DNA from: Verrucomicrobiales bacterium
GTDB taxonomy: Bacteria; Verrucomicrobiota; Verrucomicrobiia; Verrucomicrobiales; DEV007
DNA length: 6,909 nucleotides
NCBI GenBank assembly: GCA_013003335.1
Contig: JABDJT010000475.1
Location: 1 to 6,909 of the forward strand
Reading direction: 5' to 3'
Part shown: piece by piece, positions 1-4,845 of the stretch
Layout: every line of letters begins with the position of its first letter
Numbering within the stretch: the first letter of the stretch is position 1
Made by a program: the position numbers and the translations under genes
The notes under the pieces: model-generated
The model's input: the letters and a program-made list of their open reading frames with translations, nothing else
Databases searched by the model: none
Told to the model about the DNA's origin: nothing

Positions 1-562
1 TGAACATGATGCCATAGACGATGGTGGGCACGAGATAGAGGGCGAGCTGGTATTTCCAGTAGACCTCCATCTTGTCATCGAGAACCCAGCCGGCGGCAGC
101 CCCGAGAATCATCCCCGCCGGCCAGGAGGCGTGGAGGATGTTGAGGTAATGGGTGCGGTTCTTGGGGAAGATGGTCGCGACGAGGGGGTTGGCCACCGCT
201 TCCAGCGTGCCGTTCGCGTAGGCAAACAGGAACATGCCCCAGAACAAAAACGCATAAGCGTTTTCCGGACTCGACGCCCCAAAGGTCACAAAGGCAGATA
301 ACACATGCGTGGCAAAAGCCAGGATGACCAACTTCCCGTAACCGATTTTGTCCACCACGATCCCACCGAGAATAATCCCGAAACAGAATCCCGTGAATCC
401 CGCACCGCCGATCGCACCCAGTTGCGTATCAGTGAAGCCGAACTCACCTTTCCAGTTGTCAAAAATGCCACCGCGAATCGCGAAACCGACGCCCGCTGCG
501 AGAATGGCCATGAATCCCGCCCACAAAAGGCGCGACCTGTTTACTCCGTTGCTGTCACTCAT
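1..562 (-). CDS. Major facilitator superfamily transporter, N-terminal part (runs off left edge)
   Basis: This is the first 187 residues of an inner-membrane transporter that continues beyond base 1. The start ATG at 562-560 gives MSDSNGVNRSRLLWAGFMAI, followed by hydrophobic segments at about residues 13-30, 48-70, 76-95, 103-122 and 144-160. The loop after the second segment carries the MFS motif A pattern (GGIVVDKIGYGK, about residues 66-77), which is what places it in the superfamily. The later stretch with E, NP and a P-rich turn (TLEAVANPLVATIFP, about 119-133), followed by LNILHASWPAG, resembles the FHS (fucose/glucose permease) branch. A sugar or related small organic substrate is therefore possible, but the substrate cannot be read from this half. 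No good Shine-Dalgarno site precedes the ATG. It has the same direction as the ispE operon but lies 261 bases downstream of it, so it is probably a separate transcription unit. Confidence 0.88.
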   Translation of the reverse strand, partial: MSDSNGVNRSRLLWAGFMAILAAGVGFAIRGGIFDNWKGEFGFTDTQLGAIGGAGFTGFCFGIILGGIVVDKIGYGKLVILAFATHVLSAFVTFGASSPENAYAFLFWGMFLFAYANGTLEAVANPLVATIFPKNRTHYLNILHASWPAGMILGAAAGWVLDDKMEVYWKYQLALYLVPTIVYGIMF

Positions 563-776
563 AGATCGAATTTTTGGAATAGGTAATGATTGAAACCGCG
601 CCAATTTCCGGCGCAATAAGCCGCCTTTCTTAACAAACCTCCCAACTTCGACAAGCAGAAATTCAATTAAGACTCTGCCGCTTTACGAGCCCTGTTACGA
701 ACCACCAGGGTCAAAAGCGGGCTCGCCCCGCGATCTGAGGACAGCCGGGAACCGGCTCCGCAAGATGCTCCTGATT
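563..776. other. Intergenic region with a compound stem-loop
   Basis: No coding frame is convincing here. Bases 678-720 can fold into a two-part stem: CCGCTTT at 678-684 pairs with AAAGCGG at 714-720, and inside it CCCTG at 690-694 pairs with CAGGG at 706-710. A competing 7-base pairing joins CGAGCCC (686-692) to GGGCTCG (719-725). A small hairpin AGCCGG-GAA-CCGGCT lies at 743-757. None is followed by a clear T tract on either strand, so these are not canonical intrinsic terminators. The region should also hold the promoter of the minus-strand transporter gene, but no strong -35/-10 pair is visible. It is an untranslated structured spacer of unknown role. Confidence 0.45.
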
Positions 777-821
777 TGCAAAAGGGTTCATTCGTCAATC
801 CAACCCTGTTCAATCGTTTCG
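777..821 (+). repeat. Dispersed palindromic repeat, copy A (degenerate)
   Basis: This is the most diverged of four related elements in the window. The conserved right box CCAACCCTGTTCA is at 800-812 and the left box is degenerate (AAAAGGGTT at 780-788). AGGGTT at 783-788 still pairs with AACCCT at 802-807. It begins directly after the stop codon of ispE (826-824). Read on the minus strand, the hairpin ends in AACCCTTTTG, a short T run, so it could act as a weak terminator for the operon. The orientation is the same as copy C, as judged by the position of the CCAACCCTGTT box. Confidence 0.65.
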
Positions 822-823
822 CT

Positions 824-1672
824 TCAGCGCGACGTTGCTCCCACCCACGTCCAGGTCGGTTTCCCGTATGTCTTCGCTACACGCCCCGCCAGCACTGTCC
901 CCGCATCGTCCCGATTCAGCACCGCCAGCATCGTCGATCCCGATCCGCTCATCAGCGCAGCATGTACCTCCGGCTGCCCGAGGAGCCATTCCTTCATCCG
1001 CGCCAACACGATGTGCTTTTGAAAAACCGGTCGTTCCAAATCGTTGACCATTTCACCCCACGGACAAATCTGCGAAACATATGGCACTCCCGGAATGGCC
1101 TTTGAATCCACGTAATTCTGATACGCGAAGGCCGCCGAGATTTCGAAATTCGGTTTCACCAGCACAACCGGTAATTCACGCTCGAAATCTTCCACCGGCT
1201 CCACGATCTCCCCCCGCCCCCGGCAATCACAGACCGTTCCGTAGACGAAAAATGACACGTCCGACCCAACTTCTGCCGCTACCTCTGCCAGCTCTTCGGT
1301 CGATAAATTCAATTCCGCCATTTCATTGATCGCCCGCAAAACCGCCGCGGCGTCACTGCTCCCGCCCCCGAGACCCGCGCCTGACGGAATCTGCTTTTCG
1401 ATGTGAATCTTCAGCGAAAACGTTTTTCCGGTTCTCTGCTCCAGCGCCCGAACCGCCTTCGTCGCCAGGTTCTCCTCACCCGTCGGCAAATCCGGGTCCG
1501 AGCAGGTCAGGTTGACTGCATTTTCCTTCGTCCAGTCCAAAGTCAACTCATCCGCCAACGTCAGTGGCACCATTCGCGTTTCAATCTCATGAAACCCGTC
1601 CTCCCGCTTTCCCAGGACGCGGAGCGAGAGATTGGTTTTGGCCGGAGCCAAAATGGAAAAAGAGTCGGACAT
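824..1672 (-). CDS. ispE: 4-diphosphocytidyl-2-C-methyl-D-erythritol kinase
   Basis: IspE phosphorylates 4-diphosphocytidyl-2-C-methyl-D-erythritol with ATP, the fourth step of the cytosolic MEP pathway to isopentenyl diphosphate. The 282-residue product has the usual family length. It shows the GHMP-kinase layout: PAKTNLSLRV near the N-terminus (Lys12 is the expected substrate-contacting lysine), the glycine-rich ATP loop IPSGAGLGGGSSDAAA at 95-110, GSDVSFF at 136-142 with the expected catalytic Asp138, and the C-terminal MSGSGSTMLAV at 241-251. In the last motif the family's usual SGSGPT has Ser in place of Pro. The ATG at 1672 lies 9 bases after the pgeF stop, so it is the last gene of the operon and is probably co-transcribed with pgeF. 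A GGAG sequence about 12 bases upstream is a weak ribosome site. Its stop codon adjoins repeat copy A. Confidence 0.96.
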   Translation of the reverse strand: MSDSFSILAPAKTNLSLRVLGKREDGFHEIETRMVPLTLADELTLDWTKENAVNLTCSDPDLPTGEENLATKAVRALEQRTGKTFSLKIHIEKQIPSGAGLGGGSSDAAAVLRAINEMAELNLSTEELAEVAAEVGSDVSFFVYGTVCDCRGRGEIVEPVEDFERELPVVLVKPNFEISAAFAYQNYVDSKAIPGVPYVSQICPWGEMVNDLERPVFQKHIVLARMKEWLLGQPEVHAALMSGSGSTMLAVLNRDDAGTVLAGRVAKTYGKPTWTWVGATSR

Positions 1673-1681
1673 CGCGATTTT

Positions 1682-2392
1682 CTACTCCGAAAACCCCAGC
1701 ACCGCCAGCATCCGTCCCGTTTTTCCCTTTTCCACCCGGTAACTGTAATACCGCTCCAAATCCAAACTCGTGCACGTCCCGCAGTCGTGCATCTGCCCTT
1801 CCGGCACGCCCGCCTCGATGCAATCCGCCACAATCTGCACCGCAAAATCGACTTCATACGCCGGCGGCCGAATGCACGGAGCAAGCTGCACGATCAAATC
1901 CGCCGGATCCGAACCAAACTCCTCCCGCATTCGCTCGATCGCTCGAACAGCAATCTGCTGCTCCGTCCCGTTTTTTCCCGAATGCACCAGCCCACATACT
2001 TGCTTCTTCGGATCGACCAAAAACACCGCCCCGCAATCCGCCACGAAAATCCCGAGGAACTCCCCTTTCGCTGCCGTCACCAAGCCATCCGTGTCCGGAA
2101 AATGCCGCGCCGGGCCGGTTTTCGGATCGCAGAATTCCACGTTCGACCCGTGCACCTGTTCCCCCGTCCAGAAGTGATCCGGCTCGATTTTCAGCTCACC
2201 CAAAACCGAATCATAATGCGGCTGCAATCGCGCCAGCGCGACCTCCCGATCAACCACCACGTCGATCGCTGGATTTCGCAGGATGAAGCCGTGGACCAGA
2301 CCGGGGATTGAATTCAGAGAATGGAAAAATTCGACGGAACGATCCAACAGGGTTGGTTCACTCAACGTACCCTGTTGATTCGTTTCGCTCAT
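1682..2392 (-). CDS. pgeF: Peptidoglycan editing factor PgeF (YfiH/YlmD, multicopper-oxidase-like DUF152 family)
   Basis: PgeF-family proteins are zinc enzymes. In E. coli the protein removes L-Ser wrongly attached to UDP-MurNAc, and relatives have purine nucleoside activities. The three expected metal ligands are present: His81 in TGEQVHG, Cys120 in FVADCGAVFL and His137 in GLVHSGKNGT. Also present are DTDGLVT (100-106), LAPCIRPPAYEV (170-181) and the C-terminal RYYSYRVEKGKTGRM (214-228). Two motifs depart from the usual forms: the family's HAGWRGT is HSGKNGT here, and ADCxPV is ADCGAV. The 236-residue length is near normal. The ATG at 2392 overlaps the upstream stop as ATGA, indicating translational coupling and fixing this start. 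Residues 2-20 are encoded by repeat copy B; the recognisable domain begins around FHSLNSIPGLVHGF (23-36). The ispE start follows after 9 bases. Confidence 0.93.
   Translation of the reverse strand: MSETNQQGTLSEPTLLDRSVEFFHSLNSIPGLVHGFILRNPAIDVVVDREVALARLQPHYDSVLGELKIEPDHFWTGEQVHGSNVEFCDPKTGPARHFPDTDGLVTAAKGEFLGIFVADCGAVFLVDPKKQVCGLVHSGKNGTEQQIAVRAIERMREEFGSDPADLIVQLAPCIRPPAYEVDFAVQIVADCIEAGVPEGQMHDCGTCTSLDLERYYSYRVEKGKTGRMLAVLGFSE
2333..2387 (-). repeat. Dispersed palindromic repeat, copy B, inside the pgeF coding region
   Basis: Bases 2338-2353 pair with 2369-2384 over 16 positions with only two mismatches (2343/2379 and 2344/2378). The left box CCAACAGGGTTGG at 2344-2356 is itself a small dyad (CCAAC, three bases, GTTGG). 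Read on the minus strand it has the same order of boxes as copies A and C on the plus strand: AACAGGGT first, then CCAACCCTGTTGG. It lies wholly within the first 20 codons of pgeF and stays in frame, encoding NQQGTLSEPTLLDR among other residues. The right end reaches to within a few bases of the ATGA junction with the upstream gene. Confidence 0.85.
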
Positions 2393-3120
2393 TTCCCGAC
2401 CCCCGCCTTTTTCAACTCCGCATCAATCACGCCGTGCCACATTTCATAGCCTTTTTCGCTCATGTGCAGGCCGTCATCCTTGAATAAATCCGCCGGCGGG
2501 GCCTGGCCGGTTTCTTCGGCGGCATTTAGCATGGGTTTGGCAATATCGGCATAGTACAAATCGTCCTGCTTTTCGGCGAGCGCCGCAATTTTCATGTTGG
2601 CGGCATGCTGAATGTCCCGCTGATCCCAGCGCTTGGTGCTCGGTTTGATGGCGATAAAAATGGTCGGCACGCCAGGGTGTGTTTTCTTGATTTTGGCCCA
2701 CAATTCCTGGAAATCGGCGAACACGCGCGCGGCGTCCTTGCCCTTATTGACATCATTGTCGCCGGCATAAATCACGATCGCTTTCAGGTTTTTGTAGGGG
2801 GCGATGCAGCGGTCGAAATGGTGGATCGCATCGGAAATCTGGGAGCCGCCGAAACCGTTGTTGATCGTATCCAAATCCGGCCATGCTTCGTCAACTTTCC
2901 ACATTCGAATGCTGGAGCTGCCGACGAACAAAACCGCGTTTTCCGGCGGCGGAGTGGCCTTGTCCCGGCCCACAAATTTCTGCATGTCTTTCTCCCATTT
3001 TTCCGGGCCTTCCGGCTTTTTCTTCGCGGCTTCGTCGCCTCCGCTCTTGTCCTGGGCAGAGATCAAACTTCCGCCACCGAGCACGGCGGCGAGGAGGAAA
3101 ATTCGGATGGTTCGTTTCAT
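2389..3120 (-). CDS. Exported SGNH/GDSL-family hydrolase
   Basis: This is a 243-residue protein with a typical signal peptide: MKRTIRIF, a hydrophobic stretch to about residue 20, then probable cleavage after SLISA (residue 22). A charged Lys/Glu-rich linker of about 35 residues follows. The catalytic domain shows the SGNH blocks: block I VLFVGSSSIRMW (63-74, nucleophile most likely Ser69), block II NNGFGGSQISD (87-97), block III YAGDNDV (118-124, Asn122) and block V DDGLHMSEKGY (215-225, Asp216/His219). Such enzymes cleave ester bonds in lipids, acetylated sugars or polysaccharides; the substrate is not deducible here. The start at 3120 is chosen because it gives the signal peptide and overlaps the upstream stop as ATGA. 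A longer frame from 3252 would run over the TfoX gene. The stop overlaps the pgeF start in the same ATGA manner. Confidence 0.9.
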   Translation of the reverse strand: MKRTIRIFLLAAVLGGGSLISAQDKSGGDEAAKKKPEGPEKWEKDMQKFVGRDKATPPPENAVLFVGSSSIRMWKVDEAWPDLDTINNGFGGSQISDAIHHFDRCIAPYKNLKAIVIYAGDNDVNKGKDAARVFADFQELWAKIKKTHPGVPTIFIAIKPSTKRWDQRDIQHAANMKIAALAEKQDDLYYADIAKPMLNAAEETGQAPPADLFKDDGLHMSEKGYEMWHGVIDAELKKAGVGK

Positions 3121-3515
3121 GATTTCTCTTTCTTTTTGGCAGCTTTTTTCTTCGATTTTGCCTTCGGTTTTTTGTTTCGGAGAGCAGCGGCGTAGGCGGA
3201 TTTCGCCCATACAGTCATCGTTTCGGCGCGGGTCAGAGCCTCGTCGGGACATTGACGGTAGGACATCACGCCCACTTTTCCGTCCTTCTTTTCAAACCGG
3301 AAAGGCGGGAGATCCAGCGCGTCAAACTCGGACTGATTTTCCGCATCACATTTCAGGAAAAACACGCCGTCGGCCACGAGACCGAACATCAGGCCGTCAC
3401 GAAAAATCCCGTGACCGCCAAACATCCGTTTCGCGGCTACGGTACCGTCGGTGTCGAACGGCACGAGCAGTTCAAGCAGGTGCTGGACAAAATCTTCCTG
3501 GGCGGAGGCGGACAT
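3117..3515 (-). CDS. TfoX/Sxy family N-terminal domain protein with lysine-rich tail
   Basis: This 132-residue protein matches the TfoX N-terminal domain: an N-terminal helix (EDFVQHLLELL), then KRMFGGHGIFRDGLMFGLVA at about 29-48, VFFLKCD (51-57), PPFRFEKKDGKVGVMSYR (70-87) and a C-terminal helix region. The full Sxy/TfoX competence regulator also has a C-terminal domain, which is absent here; stand-alone N-domain proteins are widespread and mostly uncharacterised, so a role in competence should not be assumed. The last 17 residues are almost only Lys and Ala (KKPKAKSKKKAAKKKEK), a basic tail that could bind nucleic acid. The ATG at 3515 is preferred because it lies 2 bases after the upstream stop and begins the domain; an ATG 12 codons earlier overlaps the previous gene. 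The stop overlaps the SGNH hydrolase start by four bases. Confidence 0.87.
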   Translation of the reverse strand: MSASAQEDFVQHLLELLVPFDTDGTVAAKRMFGGHGIFRDGLMFGLVADGVFFLKCDAENQSEFDALDLPPFRFEKKDGKVGVMSYRQCPDEALTRAETMTVWAKSAYAAALRNKKPKAKSKKKAAKKKEKS

Positions 3516-3517
3516 CT

Positions 3518-3970
3518 TCAAAGCGTCACGTCGTGATATTCGAGCGCCCATTCGCGCATGAAGCGAATCCGCTCCGGTTTCAGCCGGTAAATGATGAGTT
3601 CAGGATTCTCGATCGACCCGAGATACCGCCGCAGTAGCGCGTTCGACTCCCAGATTTCTTCCAGAACTGCCCGGTCCGTCACGACTTCCGCTTTTCCCTC
3701 CAGCCGGAGTTGGTCGTGATTCGGGGCGAGATAACAAAGCTCAATATTCGGATTCGCCTCGATCTCGCCGGTTTTGTGATAGCTCCGCAAATTGGCGATG
3801 TAGTGAGTCAGATCGGCGTCATCGACCCGCACCGGCGACACGGGCCGGACGCGCGGTTTGTCGCCATCGATCGAAGCCAACATGGGAAATTTCGCTTCGT
3901 GCACCACCGTGCGGGCGATTTCCGGCAGGTCGGAGGGATCGATCGTTTCAGGTTTCGGAGGCTCGGGCAT
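3518..3970 (-). CDS. Pyridoxamine 5'-phosphate oxidase-like split-barrel protein
   Basis: The 150-residue sequence fits the small FMN-binding split-barrel family (pyridoxamine-phosphate-oxidase-like, often annotated as general stress protein 26-like). The core starts with FPMLASIDGDKPRVRPVSPV (28-47), continues through THYIANLRSYHKTGEIEANP (55-74), NIELCYLAPNHDQLRLEGKA (75-94) and VVTDRAVLEEIWE (96-108), and ends with ELIIYRLKPERIRFMREWAL (124-143). The R-P-V-S and S-x-K-T-x-E-I-x-x-N-P patterns are typical of the flavin-binding strands and the following helix. Members bind FMN, F420 or heme, and the cofactor cannot be decided here; true PdxH activity is unlikely at this size. It is the first gene of the minus-strand operon, facing the divergent VTT gene across 140 bases, so the operon promoter should lie in 3971-4110. 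Confidence 0.86.
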   Translation of the reverse strand: MPEPPKPETIDPSDLPEIARTVVHEAKFPMLASIDGDKPRVRPVSPVRVDDADLTHYIANLRSYHKTGEIEANPNIELCYLAPNHDQLRLEGKAEVVTDRAVLEEIWESNALLRRYLGSIENPELIIYRLKPERIRFMREWALEYHDVTL

Positions 3971-4110
3971 TTCGGTGTCAATCTTTCAGAAACCGCGGGG
4001 ATTTTCGAATGAAAAAAACGGGGAAACCGATCCAACAGGGTTCATCGCCAAACCAACCCTGTTGGATCGATTTTTGGCATTTTCGACAGGGACGAACTAA
4101 GTTTCTGGAA
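3971..4110. promoter_or_regulatory. Divergent intergenic region expected to hold two promoters
   Basis: This 140-base region separates the minus-strand operon from the plus-strand VTT gene, so promoters for both must lie here or just inside the flanking genes. About a third of it is repeat copy C. A run of seven A residues follows GAATG near 4010, which is T-rich on the minus strand. No good -35/-10 pair could be read for either direction. The call rests on gene arrangement, not on a recognised motif. Confidence 0.4.
4024..4073 (+). repeat. Dispersed palindromic repeat, copy C (perfect 15-base arms)
   Basis: CGATCCAACAGGGTT at 4028-4042 is exactly complementary to AACCCTGTTGGATCG at 4055-4069, with a 12-base loop (4043-4054). 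The right arm sits in a CCAACCCTGTTGG box at 4053-4065. The right arm is followed by ATTTTT (4070-4075). It lies between two divergent genes, about 35 bases upstream of the VTT start at 4111, so an ordinary end-of-gene terminator role is unlikely here. If the VTT transcript starts to its left, the hairpin would lie in the 5' untranslated leader and could attenuate transcription. Confidence 0.88.
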
Positions 4111-4752
4111 ATGCGTCGTCTCGTCCTCCTGTTTTTCGTGCTCGCCGTCCTGGTGATCATCCCGTTTCTGATCTGGGGCGATTTTTTTGAAAGACAGATG
4201 TCGCTGGAAAACATGGTCGCCGAACTGGAAAGGTCCGGCGGCCGCTGGGCCTGGGCGATCGGGATCGGGCTGCTCTTGATTGATCTCTTGCTGCCGATCC
4301 TCGGGACGGTGGTGATGTCGGCGCTGGGGGTGGTTTACGGCTGGTTCTGGGGTGGCATTTTCAGCACCATCGGTGCAATGGGTGCAGGGTTACTCGCTTA
4401 CGGATTATGCCGGAATTTCGGACGACGGGCCGGTCGCTGGATCGCGGGCGAGGATGGCATGAAAAGCGGGGAGAAGCTGTTCTCCGGGAATCTCGGCGGC
4501 TGGGTCGTGGCGCTGTCACGCTGGCTGCCGGTGATGCCGGAGGTCGTGGCCTGCCTCGCCGGACTGGTTCGGATGCCGTTCCGGAAATTCGTGATTGCGC
4601 TGGCTTGCGGTTGCGTGCCGCTGGGCTTTGCTTTCGCGTGGATCGGTGAGGCGGGCCGGGAAAAACCGGAGCTGGCCCTGATTCTGAGCGCGACGATTCC
4701 GCCGGTTTTGTGGGGCATCGTGAAATCGCTCGATTTTTTCCGAAAGAGCTAA
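4111..4752 (+). CDS. VTT (TVP38/TMEM64, DedA-like) domain membrane protein
   Basis: This is a 213-residue integral membrane protein. Hydrophobic segments are at about 4-22, 47-68, 69-96, 128-150 (partly re-entrant), 158-178 and 187-205. The VTT-domain signature is clear: AYGLCRNFGRRAGRW at 96-110, then VALSRWLPVMPEVVACLAGL at 133-152, and RMPFRKF at 154-160, matching the family's R-x-x-P-x-x-P-E and A-G-x-x-x-M-P motifs. Such proteins are linked to phospholipid scrambling or flipping, undecaprenyl-phosphate recycling in some DedA members, and membrane homeostasis; the exact substrate is unknown here. The frame is open back to 4009, but that extension translates repeat copy C, so the ATG at 4111, directly before MRRLVLLFFVLAVLV, is the preferred start. 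Only a weak GGAA lies before it. The VWA gene follows in the same direction after 93 bases. Confidence 0.88.
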   Translation: MRRLVLLFFVLAVLVIIPFLIWGDFFERQMSLENMVAELERSGGRWAWAIGIGLLLIDLLLPILGTVVMSALGVVYGWFWGGIFSTIGAMGAGLLAYGLCRNFGRRAGRWIAGEDGMKSGEKLFSGNLGGWVVALSRWLPVMPEVVACLAGLVRMPFRKFVIALACGCVPLGFAFAWIGEAGREKPELALILSATIPPVLWGIVKSLDFFRKS

Positions 4753-4845
4753 GGAAATGTCGTTGAACGTGTCTTGTAATTTTGTAAGGGTCGCAGGCCG
4801 ATTTTGAGTCACAAAACAAAGGCTCAAAGTCAATTTGCACACCTG

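Larger units (their letters stand above)
824..3970 (-). other. Predicted five-gene operon
   Basis: Five minus-strand genes are joined by a 2-base gap (flavin-type protein to TfoX domain), a four-base ATGA overlap (TfoX to SGNH hydrolase), another ATGA overlap (SGNH hydrolase to pgeF) and a 9-base gap (pgeF to ispE). No promoter or terminator fits between them. Co-transcription with translational coupling at the two overlaps is the simplest reading. The 3' end is followed by repeat copy A and structured spacer. Apart from pgeF and ispE, which both serve cell-envelope precursor supply, the genes have no obvious common pathway. Confidence 0.8.

Noticed and set aside
576..604. Possible promoter for the transporter gene on the minus strand (TTGGCG, 17 bases, TATTCC)
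   Set aside because: It matches consensus poorly (4 of 6 and 3 of 6) and would place the transcript start only a few bases before the ATG.
1403..2311. A 302-codon plus-strand open frame across ispE and pgeF
   Set aside because: It is antisense to two clearly recognised genes, its translation is Arg/His/Gln-rich without any domain, and it arises from the strong third-position bias of the opposite strand.
3121..3252. Upstream in-frame start for the SGNH hydrolase
   Set aside because: It would overlap the TfoX gene by 132 bases and bury the clear signal peptide that begins at 3120.
3976..3981. TTGACA on the minus strand before the split-barrel gene
   Set aside because: It lies 5 bases before the start codon, so it cannot be the -35 element for that start.
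4009..4110. Upstream in-frame start for the VTT protein giving 34 extra residues
   Set aside because: The extension translates the palindromic repeat and has no membrane or domain character; the ATG at 4111 starts directly at the first membrane helix.
4757..4807. A 16-codon leader peptide frame ending in a TTGA overlap with a possible TTG start of the VWA gene
   Set aside because: AAGGA is only one base from its ATG, too close for a working ribosome site, and the sequence has no run of regulatory codons; the TTG start itself is less likely than the ATG at 4846.
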